Assembly: GCA_932521025.1 (NCBI GenBank)
Contig: OW051469.1
Coordinates: 5,282,398 to 5,346,397 of the forward strand
DNA length: 64,000 nucleotides
Reading direction: 5' to 3'
Source of the DNA: Oscheius onirici
Lineage: Eukaryota; Nematoda; Chromadorea; Rhabditida; Rhabditidae
Of the stretch, positions 44,437 to 56,677 are shown piece by piece. The position numbers were made by a program, and so were the translations under genes. Position 1 is the first letter of the stretch; every line of letters begins with the position of its first letter. A model generated the notes under the pieces. That model had not been told where the DNA came from. It ran no database searches and saw only the letters and a program-made list of their open reading frames with translations.

Positions 44437-47400
44437 ATGGCCGACGAGGCCGCACGTGTTCAGCAGTATGAGTACCGACAGGTGAGCCCATTTTTCAAAC
44501 ATGCAAACATCATTTTAGAACTCGAATCTGGTTTTGTCGGTCGACTACAATTTGACGGATCGACGTGCTCGAGAAGAGCCAACGGGTGAGGTTATGCCTC
44601 TGAACGACCGGGTCATGAAGACGATGAAGATGGGAGACAAATACCAGCGTGGCAAGGCTCCGGTCGAGGATAAGGACAAGAAGAAAAAGTTTGTATTTAG
44701 TTCCGTTCGAACCACTAACTTGTTTTTCAGGAAACGCAAGGGCGAGAATGAGAACGAGTACCGCTCGATGACAAAAAGCGTCCGTGCCAAGGACAGCCAG
44801 GAATTCAGCGGCGACTACAAGCCTCGAACTCAGGAGACCCGTCAGACCTACGAAATCCTTCTGGCCACGATTCAGGACGCCATTGGAGACCAGCCGCGCG
44901 ATATTCTTTGTGGAGCGGCTGACGAAGTTCTCAAGGTTCTGAAGAGTGAGAAGATCAAGGAGAAAGACAAGAAGAAGGAGCTCGAAATCCTATTGCTGAA
45001 GATTACAGACGAACGCTGTCACATGTTGATCAACCTGGCTAAGAAAATCAGCGACTACCACGTTGACGAGGAGAATCAGATGGAGACCGTTAGTTTCTTT
45101 TTGTGAACTGTCATTGTATTTGTGGACACGCTTGTATAAGATTTTCAGGACGACATTGATGAGAACGAGGGAGTTAACGTGCAGTTTGAGTCGGACGAGG
45201 AGGAGGAAGAACAGGCCTTCCACGATATCAAGCGTGATGATGAGGAGAGTTCCGGCGATGAGGGCGGTGTTGAGGCCGATTTCGACGAGGTTCTTCACGG
45301 CAAAGGCTTTAACGAGGACGACGAGACTGAAGGCAAGAAGGGCGGTCTGCATGCCCGTGACGTCGATGCTCATTGGATTCAACGTAGCCTGTCCAAGTTC
45401 TATCAAGATCCTATTGTGGCTCAGCAGAAGGTTGCCGAAGTCATCAGCATTCTCAAGGTATACACCTTTTCTTCATTTATATTAATCAGAATTGGTTTTA
45501 GGAAGCTCAAGATGATCGCGACTGTGAGAACAAGCTAGTTCTGTTACTCGGATTCGACAACTTTGACTTCATTAAGACGCTCAGACAACACAGAAATCTT
45601 GTTCTCTATTGCACACTGCTCAAGCAAGCTGAAGATGAGGAACGTGTCAAGGTTTGTTTTAGTTTTCTGTTTTTACCAAGAAATTCCTTTTCAGATCGAA
45701 GAAGAGATGCGCCTGCGTCCCGAGCTGCACAACATTCTCCAGCAACTGCAGGAAGTCGACGACGGCGATATTGTCGAGACGGAGAGAAGCAAGAAGGAAC
45801 GTGCAGCGTCAAAACGTGCTCAGGCCGCCGCAGGAGAAGAGGCCGTTGCTGCCGGAAAATGGCTCAGCGCTCGCAAAGTTCTCGATCTTCAGGATCTCTC
45901 ATTCGTTCAGGGAGGACATCACATGAGTAACAAGAAGTGCGCTCTCATTGAGCTTCGTAAAAAAACTAACAAATTTCAGATGTGACATGCCCCAAGGTTC
46001 GTGGAGAAAACAACACAAGAGTTACGAGGAGATCTTCGTCCCGGCCAGCAATCCGCGTCCTTTTGCCGAAAACGAGAAACTCATCTCGATTTCGGAGCTG
46101 CCCAAGTGGGCTCAGCCTGCCTTTGACGGCTTCAAGAGCCTCAACAGAATTCAGTCGAAGCTGTGTCAAAGTGCCTTGAAGAGCGACGAACACCTGCTTC
46201 TTTGCGCTCCTACCGTGAGTTTTATAAATTTCCTTAATAAAAAGTCATTCTTTAGGGAGCCGGTAAAACCAACGTCGCCTTGCTCACAATTCTTCACGAA
46301 ATCGGCAAGCATCTCAACGACGACGGCACAGTTCGTCTGGACGAGTTCAAGTGTATCTACATCGCGCCGATGAAGTCTCTCGTACAGGAAATGGTCGGCA
46401 ATTTCACCAAACGTCTGAAGCCGTTCGGAATCACCGTCGGTGAAATGACCGGAGACGCTCAAATGAACAAAGAACAGTTCATGGCCACCCAAGTGATCGT
46501 CTGTACGCCGGAAAAGTACGATATCGTCACGAGAAAAGGTTTTTTTTAAAGTTTATTTTTCTGATAAAGCTCCAAATTCAGGAGGGGAGCGTGCCTACAA
46601 TCAGCTAGTTCGTCTGGTCATTTTTGACGAGATTCATCTTCTTCACGACGATCGTGGACCCGTTCTTGAGGCTATCGTCGTCCGAAGTCTGCGTCAGATG
46701 GAGCAGTCCAGCGACATGTGTCGTCTTGTCGGTCTTTCCGCCACTCTGCCCAATTACCATGACGTCGCCACTTTCCTCAGAGTCAAACCAGAACATTTGT
46801 ACTACTTTGACAACAGGTGAACGTTTTTGTCCGTTGATCACAATATTCTTATTCAGCTTCCGTCCCGTCCCCTTGGACCAGCATTACATCGGAATCACAG
46901 AGAAGAAGGCTCTCAAGCGCTTTCAGGCCATGAATGACGTCGTATACGAGAAGATTATGAATCACGCTGGAAAGAGCCAGGTTTTACCACTATTTTATAT
47001 CAAAACTAGTATTTTTCAGGTTCTGGTCTTTGTGCATTCGCGTAAAGAAACTGCAAAGACGGCCAAAGCCATTCGTGATCTCTGTCTTGAAAAGGATACT
47101 CTCTCCAATTTCATGCGCGAAGGCAGTGCCAGCACGGAAATCCTTCGAACTGAAGCAGAACAGGTCAAGAATCTCGATCTGAAGGATCTTCTCCCGTACG
47201 GTTTCGCCATCCATCATGCCGGAATGAACCGTGTCGATCGTACTCTGGTGGAAGATCTCTTCTCCGACAAGCATATTCAAGTCCTCGTCTCCACGGCCAC
47301 ATTAGCTTGGGGAGTCAATCTACCCGCCCATACGGTCATCATCAAGGGAACGCAGATCTACAATCCGGAGAAGGGACATTGGACTGAACTGGGAGCTCTG

Positions 47401-50400
47401 GACGTCATGCAGATGTTGGGGCGTGCTGGTCGACCGCAGTACGATTCAAGAGGAGAGGGAATTCTCATCACCAGTCACAACGAGCTCCAGTTCTACTTGT
47501 CTTTGATGAATCAACAGCTCCCCGTCGAAAGTCAAATGATTCCTCGTCTTCCTGACATGCTGAACGCCGAAGTCGTCCTAGGAACCATCAATTCGGTGAA
47601 AGACGCGATGGACTGGCTCGGCTATACATATCTCTTTGTCCGAATGGTCAAATCCCCGTCCGTCTATCACATTTCTCCTGATCAAGTTGTAAGTTTTTTT
47701 TACAATTTTACAATAGGTGTTCAGAAAAATGACCCGTACCTCGAGCAGCGTCGTGCCGATCTTATCCACACTGCCTGTATGACATTGGACAAGAACCATC
47801 TGATAAACTACGACAAAAAGTCGGGAGTTATTCAGGTTTTTTTGCATTTTTTTCTCACTCGAAGTTCATTAATTTCAGGCAACTGAACTCGGTCGTATCG
47901 CCTCTCACTACTACTGTACTTTCCAGTCAATGAAAACCTACAATGAGCGACTGAAGCCAGAAAGCAACGAGATTGATCTTTTCCGCATCTTCTCGTTGTC
48001 GAGTGAATTCCGACACATTGCTGTAAGAGAAGAGGAAAAACTCGAACTGCAGAAATTGGCCGAACTTGTCCCTATTCCGATCAAGGAAAGTCTCTCCGAA
48101 GGAAGTGCCAAGACGAATGTTCTTCTCCAAGTCAGTTTTTGTATCTTTTCTCACTAAAGCAACAATTCCAGGCCTATATCTCTCAGCTGAAACTGGAAGG
48201 TTTTGCTCTCCAATCCGACATGGTCTTCATTGCTCAGTCTGCCGGTCGTCTCTTCCGCGCCATGTTCGAAATCATTCTCTGGAGAGGCTGGGCCGAGCTG
48301 GCTCACAAAGTTCTCGGTCTGAGCAAGATGGTCACCGCCCGGCAATGGCAGTCCTTGAATCCACTACATCAGTTCAAGAAGATTCCGTCAGAAGTTGTTC
48401 GCAGTATTGACAAGAAGAACTACCAATTCGAGCGACTCTATGATCTGGATCAGCATCAGCTCGGGGATTTGATCAAGATGCCAAAGATGGGAAAGCCGCT
48501 CTACAAGTTCATCAGACAGTTTCCGAAGCTCGAACTCTCAACTCTGATCCAGCCAATTACTCGCACGACCTTGAAAATCGAGCTAACGATCACACCCGAC
48601 TTCAAATGGGACGACAAGGTTCACGGAAACGCCGAGGGATTCTGGATTTTCGTCCAGGACAACGACGACGAGCGGATTCTCCATCACGAGTACTTCCTTC
48701 TGAAACACAAGTTCTGTGAAGACGAGCATCTGGTCAAGATGTACGTGAAGCTCTTCGATCCGATGCCACCACTCTACTACGTTCACGTCATTTCGGATCG
48801 TTGGCTCGGAAGTCAGACCTCGTTGCCGATCTCTTTCCGTCATCTAATCCCGCCAGAGAAGTATCCGCCTCCGACTGAATTGCTCGATTTGCAACCACTG
48901 CCGGTCAGCGCTCTGGACGAGTCGAATTACGAGAAGATTTTCAAGGCCTCTGGAGTTACTGTCTTCAATCCTATACAGACTCAAGGTAAGCCCTTTTTCA
49001 ATTCGTATCAAACAATAACTTTTAGTTTTCCGTACCATTTACGAGAACAACGACAATGTGCTGGTAGCAGCTCCCAATGGTTCCGGCAAGACTGTCTGTG
49101 CCGAGTTGGCCATCATGCGCCACTTCACTAACCAGCCAGATGCTAAATGTGTCTACGTCTCGCCGATGGAGGACCTTGCCAACAAGATCTACAGTGATTG
49201 GGTTCAGCGTCTTGGACCAGCTCTGGACGTAACAGTCTGTCAACTGACTGGAGAACCGTCCACCGATCTGAAGCTGCTACAGCGCGGACGATTGATCATT
49301 TCGTCACCAGAACGATGGGACAACGTGTCCAGAAGATGGAAGCAGAGAAAGAATGTCCAGGCTGTAAAATTGTTCGTCGTCGACGATCTGCACATGATTG
49401 GAGGACCTACTGGTGTACGTTACTCAATTTTTCCATTCAAAATGATAATTTCAGCCAGTGCTCGAAGTAATCTGCTCCAGAATGCGGTACATGTCGAGTC
49501 AGCTCGACAGCGGAGTCAGAATCGTCGGCCTCTCGAGCAGTCTAACCAATGCCAAGGATGTGGGCAGTTGGCTGGGATGCAGCGCCAGCAGCATCTTCAA
49601 CTTCCTGCCGAATACTCGTCCAGTCCCGTTGGAACTCCAAATGAAGTCCTTCAATCTGTCCCACACGCCATCCAGACTCGCTGCCATGGTTCGCCCCGTC
49701 TATCAGGCTATCACTTTGAATGCCGGAAAACTCGATCCTAAGCCTGCTTTGGTACGTTTCTTTGCTTTAGAATTCAGAAATAATACAATGTACAGGTCTT
49801 CGTTCCTAACAGACGTCTAGCCACGGCGACAGCCTTCGATATCGTCACGTCGGCCCATGCTGAGAACATGCCCCAGCGTTTCCTCCAAATCGGCGAGCAG
49901 GACAAGGTTTTCCAGTCGTTGCTGAACACAATCCAAGATGTCGGACTGCGCAATTCGATCATTTCTGGAGTCGGATTCCTTCACGAAGGATTGAGCAAGA
50001 AGGACAGTCAAATTGTGCAAGAGCTCTTCAGAACCGGAGCTATTCAAGTATTTTTACTGCTTTTTATCTGATAAAATACAAATGTAGGTGGTTGTGGCCA
50101 CAGCGACAATGTGCTATCAGCTGAACATTCAAGCGTATCTGGTCGTGATTATGGACACTCAGACCTATAACGGAAAATATCACGTTTACGAGGATTATCC
50201 GATCGGAGACATGCTCCACATGGTTGGGCTGGCTAACAGGCCCGGCAAGGATCTCGATGGTTCGTTTTTCTTTGAAAGTCGCTAAAATCTCAATTTCCAG
50301 CCAAATGTGTGCTGATGTGCCAGTCGTCGAAGAAGGAGTTCTACAAGAAGTTCCTCAACGATCCTCTGCCCGTCGAATCGCATCTCGACCACTGCCTTCA

Positions 50401-51920
50401 CGATCATTTCAACGCAGAAATTGTCACCAAGACGATCGAGAACAAGCAGGACGCCATCGACTATCTCACCTGGACGCTCCTGTATCGTCGAATGACTCAG
50501 AATCCGAACTATTACAATCTGCAAGGCGTGACACATCGACATCTGTCCGATGCCCTCTCAGAACTTGTCGAGAGCACATTGAAAGATTTGGAGAGGAGTA
50601 AGGTATGATCTTTTTAATTAAAGTGCTATAAAATGCAATTTTCAGTGTATCACAGTCAAGGACGAAATGGACACACAGCCGTTGAATCTGGGCATGATTG
50701 CCGCCTACTACTACATCAGCTACACAACGATTGAGCTCTTCTCGATGTCGCTCCAAGCCAAGACGAAGATGCGCGGATTGATCGAGATCATCTCGAATGC
50801 GAGTGAATTCGCTTCGATTCCTCTTCGACACAAAGAAGACAATGTGCTAAAACAACTAGCTGCCAAGATTCAAGGACAGAACATCAATCAGAAGTTTACG
50901 GATCCGCATGTCAAGGTATTTTATCACCGTTTTTTTCTAATTTACAATACAAATTCAGGTAAACCTGCTGTTTCACGCCCATCTGGCCCGAATTGGTCTG
51001 CCGGCCGAGCTTAACAAGGACACGGAACTGATTGTTCTGAAGGCCTCGCGTCTCGTCCAAGCCTGTGTCGATGTGCTGTCCAGCAACGGCTGGCTCAGTC
51101 CGGCCATCAACGCCATGGAACTCTCCCAGATGCTGACTCAGGCAATGCACAGCAAAGAGTCCTACCTCAAGCAGATTCCTCACAGTTCGACTGCTCTCCT
51201 CGAAAGAGCCAAGGAGAAGGTTTATTCAATTCTTTTGGTTTCTAAAGAAGATTTTAGAATGTCGACTCGATTTTCGGGCTCCTGGAGGATGACGATACTC
51301 GTGACTACATCTTGAGCATGGATGGACAACAGCTCAGTGAAGCTGCCATATTCTGCAACAATTATCCGTCAATCGAGGTCGAACATGAAATTGCCGAGGA
51401 AAATATCAATCAGTCAGTTTTTCTGCCTTTTTTAATCTTTACACGATCAAAGAACCTACTTTTCTACTTTTCAGAGGTGAACCCGTGGTCGTGTCCGTCA
51501 GCATGGAGCGCGAAAATGATGACGATGGCGTCGCGCCAAAAGTGGTCGCTCCTCTGTTCCCTCAAAAGAACAAGGAAGAAGGATGGTGGCTCGTCATTGG
51601 AGATCCGGCCTCAAATGCCCTTCATTCCATCAAACGGTAACATTTCCTCAGAATTCTTTCGAACAACTCGTTTTAGGTTGACAATCAACAAAACAGCCAA
51701 AATGCAACTCGACTTTGTGCCACAGCAGGTCGGAAAAGCCACGTACAAGCTGTACTTCATCTGTGACTCGTACCTTGGCGCCGATCAAGAATTCGAATTC
51801 AGCTTCAAGGTTAACGGTAAGTAGATTTTTGATCACTTCTTGAAGAAGGTATATTTTTCTTGTGCAAAAAGATTTTCAGATGCTCGTCAGAGTCGCAAGA
51901 GACGCGCCAACGAGGACTAG
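44437..51920 (+). CDS. snrp-200: U5 snRNP 200 kDa helicase BRR2 (SNRNP200)
   Basis: The Ski2-like ATPase unwinds U4/U6 to activate the spliceosome. N-terminal exons give [34 protein letters not shown] and [20 protein letters not shown]. Cassette 1 has Walker A APTGAGKTN, DEIH ([17 protein letters not shown]), SATLPN and [12 protein letters not shown], then a Sec63 unit ([34 protein letters not shown]). Cassette 2 has APNGSGKTV, a degenerate [21 protein letters not shown] and HMVGLANRP, then the second Sec63 and FN3-like parts ([40 protein letters not shown]). It ends [11 protein letters not shown] 51918-51920. About 16 introns are 45-60 bp. One (near 45935) must use GTGCGC to restore [12 protein letters not shown]. 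The sequence aligns end to end with the human protein (about 2,100 residues). Confidence 0.96.
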
Positions 51921-51950
51921 ACAACAGCTTTCTCTTGTTCCTATTTATTC

Positions 51951-52310
51951 ATCATTCTGTTAAGTTTTCACCGACCCCTCGAATTGGTCTCATTTTCGGT
52001 GTTGTTTCCCCATCTCCATTGTCAGAAATCATCTACTGATCTTCATTCATAAAATCGCATACAAATTTTGTTTTCAGCCCAATTATTTAATCGAGACGGC
52101 ATTGTAACGCTCTACTGCGTCGACAATTTGTAGTAACGTTTCTAAATTTACCCATGGCGGCTCCATTTCCTGCTTTTTTCCCGGCTTCTCCACTACGCTC
52201 TCCCGAGTTCAAAAAGGTCTTTGATTCACATTAGGCCTCCGCCAGCCGGTGGTCTTTGGCTGTTTTGAAATTCAGCCTTTCGCAACAGAAATTTACGGAT
52301 GTTATCCCGA
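51951..52310 (+). repeat. direct duplication D, copy 1 (brr-2 downstream)
   Basis: Shares CCCTCGAATTGGTCTCATTT, TCGGTGTTGTTTCCC, CGTTTCTAAATTTA, GCTCCATTTCCTG, CTCCACTACGCT, CCCGAGTTCAAAAAGGTCT and GCTGTTTTGAAATTCAGCC, in the same order, with 54176-54465. It begins in the BRR2 3' UTR. Confidence 0.75.
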
Positions 52311-53302
52311 CTTTTTTCTCTCTTCGAAGATCAAAAAACAACTTATTTTCTCTCCAGAAGTCTTCGAAAATCGTAGGAGATGAGCCTCTCTCATCTATTT
52401 TTATCCCGATTCTTTTAAAAGTGCGACTACGGAAATTAGAGAAAGGACTGGCTCTCTTGGGGACGCGGAAAGTGTTGAGAGAGTCGCAGTAAATGTGTGG
52501 CTGAGGGTAAACAGACGGAAATTACTTGGTGAGCAAGACTTGATTTCTTCCACTCTAACCCCGCTTTTTCATTCTAAAAGACTCGACCGGCCATTCAGAG
52601 ATCCATTACCAAAGTCTGCAATTGGTTCGTTCCGTCAAATATCGCCTGCTAGGAAAGTCGAAACTGTTCCGTGAGTATTCGATTCTGTTCCGTCAGCAAT
52701 GGTGCCATGTTGACCAGTAGTTATCTCAAAAGTCATTGAAGAAGGAGCGCCACTCTCCAGAGACACAAATCACCCAATTGAAATAGCTTATAAAAGTTAG
52801 AAATATTTACACAAAAGTTAGAAATCTTTCAATGTGGAGAGATATTAGACTACAAGTTTTGCACAGTACAAGTTGTGCTACGCCCCTCCGGGGCTAAGTG
52901 ACTTGCAATTAGTTTTGTCCTTTTCAAAACAGTTAACAGTTTGCTGTTTGATCCCTCTCCAGATCAATTAATAGATAAGCGTAGCTTAAATACTGTACAC
53001 GAAGCAAAAAGGCAATCTACAAGGTCTGAAAGTACAGAGACTCTGTCCCACTGTCACTCTGTCCCTCTCTGTCCTTCTGTCCCCCTGTCCCTCTATCCTT
53101 CTTTCTCATATCCCTGTCCGTGCTCCAGTTCTCCCCTATCCCTGTTCTCCAGTTATGATATCCTTCCCGTTGGGCTAAAGTTATCGTAAAAACCCCTTAA
53201 ACGCCTTCACGTCTTTCTAACCCGCTTTTGATTTTCTACTATCTGGAAACTATCCCCAGTCAAAAATAATCAAAGTTCACACACTTGCTAATTGACTTGT
53301 CT
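52311..53302. other. gene-poor interval with pyrimidine-rich tract
   Basis: Contains an irregular CTGTCCCTCTGTCC-type pyrimidine-rich run at 53040-53150. No gene was recognised. Confidence 0.4.
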
Positions 53303-53830
53303 AAACTTGTTACATTTACATTTACATTTTTATTGACGGTATCAAGGGGGTTCCTAGATGGGGTCCCTTGCCGCTCCCATGGCTCGAATCCACTCTTCGC
53401 CGTCCTCTCTTGCCTGTCGCATCCACGTCGTCGAGATTCTCCCGATCCTCTCGGAGGCCTTCTTCAGATCGTCTTCCCATCTCATGTATGGCCTTCCGAC
53501 GACTCGCCGCTGATCCAGAGAAGCCCATTCCGTCGCTTTCGACCATCGCATACCATCCATTTCTGCCAGTCGTCTCGCCCAGTTGAGCTTCCTTCTCCAA
53601 GCCAAGTCTAGGATGTCTGGGAGAGCAGTCATTCTCCTCACGTCCTCATTCCTTCTACGGTCGAGAAGAGTGAAGCCCAGCATTGCTCTTTCCTGTCGTC
53701 GCTGCACTGCTGCTAGTTTCCTCATATCATCGATTCGAAGGCTCCAGAGTTCGCAGCCGTACAGAAGACTTGGGACGATACAGGTCAGGTAGACTTTGCG
53801 CTTCATCTTCATCGGTACGGTCCTCTTGGT
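53303..53830 (-). mobile_element. 5'-truncated RTE-type non-LTR retrotransposon
   Basis: The minus-strand frame 53354-53812 encodes the C-terminal end of a LINE reverse transcriptase: KRKVYLTCIVPSLLYGCELW, KLAAVQRRQERAMLGFTLLD, RRNEDVRRMTALPDILDLAW, KLNWARRLAEMDGMRWSKAT, VVGRPYMRWEDDLKKAS. The downstream end carries an ATGTAAATGTAAATG tail (53305-53322 on the complement), the short tandem tail usual in the RTE clade. There is no endonuclease or catalytic RT core, so this is a dead 5' truncation of about 0.5 kb. Confidence 0.8.
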
Positions 53831-54175
53831 AAGGAAGAGACGGTGACGATTGACGATTGAAAGCTCCCCACGAAGCTTGTTACACTAACTCCTTTCCCCT
53901 TAATTGTGCGCATAAAGCTCCCCCTTATTATTGCCAAGTAGAGCTTTAGACACACAGACAGGCACACAGAGACGCGAGAGCAGTTTATAGTGGATATTTA
54001 TTCATTTAAACTATCTAAAGCGCAATGGTGTCTGTGGTGGACTCTGTTAGATGTTTGTTGGTTTGTCCATGGCCGCAAGATTCGTCGCGACAAAGTCAGA
54101 AATTATCAGGGTTAGAGTCACGTTTGAGATTTTGTCAAGTTCTGTTTCGAATATTTCAGCACCGTAGACGGATGG

Positions 54176-54465
54176 TCATTCTGTTAAATTTTCACAAACC
54201 CCTCGAATTGGTCTCATTTTCGGTGTTGTTTCCCATCTCCATTGACGCTCTACTGAGCCGAGAAGTTGTAGTATCGTTTCTAAATTTATCCACGGCTGCT
54301 CCATTTCCTGTTTTGTCCCGGTTTCTCCACTACGCTTTCCCGAGTTCAAAAAGGTCTCTGAGTCACCTTCGGCCTCCAGCAGCCTTTGTGGTCTTTGCTG
54401 TTTCTCGCTGAGGAAAGGGCTGTTTTGAAATTCAGCCGTTCACAACAAAAATCACGGAATTTGTC
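54176..54465 (+). repeat. direct duplication D, copy 2
   Basis: Second copy of the brr-2 downstream block, 2.2 kb from the first, with small deletions relative to copy 1 and a short insertion (TTTCTCGCTGAGGAAAGG). The RTE fragment lies between the two copies. Confidence 0.75.
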
Positions 54466-54497
54466 CCGACTCACATCATCGAAGCTCGCTCAATCTC

Positions 54498-54652
54498 TTT
54501 AGATAATGCTCATTAGCCTGGAGATAATACTCAAGCAGATCAGGATCGCTTAAGCCACAAGGATCCTATTAGGGTTGCCATAAATAGCAACGATAAGAAT
54601 GTACAAACAGTTTGCTTGAGTATTATCTCCAGGCTAATGAGAATTATCTAAA
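54498..54652. repeat. foldback: 40 bp inverted repeat around a 75 bp loop
   Basis: TTTAGATAATGCTCATTAGC (54498) continuing to ...CAAGCA at 54537 is complementary to 54613-54652 with one mismatch (GCTCA versus TGAGA). It ends where the GGACCGG element begins. Confidence 0.75.
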
Positions 54653-54653
54653 G

Positions 54654-54940
54654 CAAGCATGTGCGCTGGACCGGACGGGTCCGGTCCGTTTTTAAAATTG
54701 GACCGCGTCGGTCCGGACCGGTCCGGTCCAATTTTTGAATCGCGGCGGGCGGACCGGTCCGGTCCGATTTTCAAATTGGACCGCGCCGGTCCGGTCTTGG
54801 ACCGAACCGGTACGCCATTAAAAAATTGGACCGGACCGGCGCGGTCCAATTTGAAAATCGGACCGGACCGGTCCGGTCCGCCCGCCGTCATTCAAAAATT
54901 GGACCGGACCGGCCTCAGCCGGTCCGAGCGCACATGCTTG
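54654..54940. mobile_element. GGACCGG-tiled MITE-like element
   Basis: Perfect 14 bp terminal inverted repeats, CAAGCATGTGCGCT and AGCGCACATGCTTG, bound 287 bp. The interior is nearly all GGACCGG, GGTCCGG and CGGTCCGGTCC words separated by AATTTTTGAAT or AAATTGG spacers, arranged so that the whole element can fold on itself. GTACAAACA occurs at 54601 and again at 54940, which may be a target duplication that includes the foldback. No coding capacity. Confidence 0.7.
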
Positions 54941-55087
54941 TACAAACATAAGGTTACAGTAACGGAAGGGTTCTAAGAACAAACAAAAAATTAGAGGTGG
55001 TAGTACCAAAAAGAAACGCCAGGTACGAGTCGATTTGCAGATGTCGAAAACTAGAGAAACAAAAAGTCTTTTATTTACAGTAAAAAA

Positions 55088-55374
55088 TCACCAATTGCTT
55101 TTGCACACGTGGAAGTCGGGGTTCAACACCAGATTCTTGCAGACGATTGTAATCTTGGGACATTGCTTGCTCTTCTTCTTCTTGTCCTCCTCCTCCTGAG
55201 AGGGAGAATCCTCAACCGTCGAGTAGGGAGGCGAGCTCTCTCGGTCGGAGTACGTTTTCTTTTTTTCCGGCTTGGCGCAGAATTTGATCATTGTTCCCAG
55301 CGTGAAGAAGTGGAACGTCAGATGTTGGAAGCCATTGTAGCGATTACCAGGACGAGGCAGGCGAGCAGCTTCAT
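55088..55374 (-). CDS. possible small secreted cysteine-containing peptide
   Basis: The start at 55374 (MKLLACLVL, signal-peptide-like) follows a CTCTCCAG acceptor. A GTAATC donor lies inside the hydrophobic stretch. With an acceptor at GCGCCAAG the frame continues PEKKKTYSDRESSPPYSTVE, DSPSQEEEDKKKKSKQCPK, ITIVCKNLVLNPDFHVCKSN W and TGA at 55088-55090. Three cysteines sit near the C-terminus and a charged linker lies between. The acceptor lacks the usual pyrimidines, so either the splice is atypical or the gene is broken. Family unknown. Confidence 0.35.
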
Positions 55375-56677
55375 GGTAGTCTTCTGGAGAGGCGACCTTC
55401 CTTGGAGAGCGACGAACAGCAAGTGACCTTCTAGTGTTGCAACAGTCTTACGATAATTATTTTTGACAAAATGTAGTTTTCGATAGTAGACACTAACTTG
55501 TAAGGGATTGGACGCCGAGACATGCGGGTTCGATTGCACCCCAATTTTTTTTTTATTTTTTTCGCTGAATCGAAATATGATGAAAGATGGCTGACTTTTT
55601 TTTCTTTTACTTTTTTTGGTTTCCGAATTTCTGAGTGGTTGTCGAACATGAACCACTGGTTTTACAGACTATAGACTCCATAGAAGATTTACAAAAACAA
55701 AGATATCTTCTCTTCAACTCTGTCTTGGCAAGCGCAGTGAACAGCACCTATTGGGAGAAAAATGGATAGTCGATTCCATGATTATCATAAGCATTATGAA
55801 AACGTGTTTACTTCTCCAAATGAGTCAGCCTGACCCAATGAGTCAGATTCCCCTCAATTTGTCGCGGCGTTCCATTATATGCGGTCTATTGGTCTCTGTT
55901 CCTGCCAGCCATCCCTCTCTCCGCTCTGATCTAATCTCCCTCCTCGGAAGAGGTCGTGGTTCTGGACCCCCAAACTGACCGGATAAGCCGCGCGAATATC
56001 GATTGAAGTCGGGGGGTCGTTTTCTGTCTCTCGCTCTCTCGCCCCCACACCCGCGACACCGAGTGTCGCCGTTTCTCTCCGGCTCTCTCCCTAATGAAAG
56101 GACCTCTTTATGACTCACACTGACCAGCGTCTTTTTGTCTCTTTGACTCTTCTTCTTATAGCTGTTTTTAAGCTAAAAATATTGCAGAAGCTGTCAGTTT
56201 GCAACCATTTTTACGATAAAAATTGGCAGAAAGTCATCTAGTCTTGGACAAACGTTGAGGGAAAAGGAAATGTTTTCTTCTTCATTCGAACTCGCTCGTG
56301 AACTGGACATAGCCTTATCAAGATATATGTTCACGGACATTATCAGATCAGAAAACTACTTTCTGCTTATTGATTGATAGACCTTTAGTTTTACTACTTT
56401 TCAATAACTTTACCATTTTCCCATTTCTATGTCCTTGCTTATCGATTTTGAGACAGTTGAAATCGGGTGACCGGACCTATACGTTTTTCCTTTTGTCACT
56501 GTCTCCATCTTTCTTTCCCATTTTTCTTTGCGGAGTATTCAGCTACGAACCCTTCCTATAAACATTTTTCCCCAAGCTCTCTAAATCAATTTTAATCGAT
56601 TTCCAATCGAGATTTACAGTAATATTTTCAGCATAAACCATAAAGAAGAAAGAGAAGTTCTGGTAGTCAACTCAAAA
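55375..56677. other. upstream region of max-2
   Basis: Contains T-rich runs (55548-55620) and a GC-richer patch with CTCTCTCGC and GTGTCGCCG words at 55900-56090. It presumably includes the kinase promoter. No gene was recognised. Confidence 0.4.

Noticed and set aside
46624-47886. 420-residue ORF as a stand-alone helicase
   Set aside because: It is a central exon of BRR2 read together with adjacent introns.
54634-54976. GPVRSGP-like repeat proteins on both strands at the GGACCGG element
   Set aside because: Translations of a palindromic repeat; no start context or splice sites.
55490-55550. tRNA gene suggested by GGGTTCGATTGCACCC followed by a T run
   Set aside because: B-box-like and terminator-like, but the T-arm stem does not pair and there is no A box or acceptor stem upstream.
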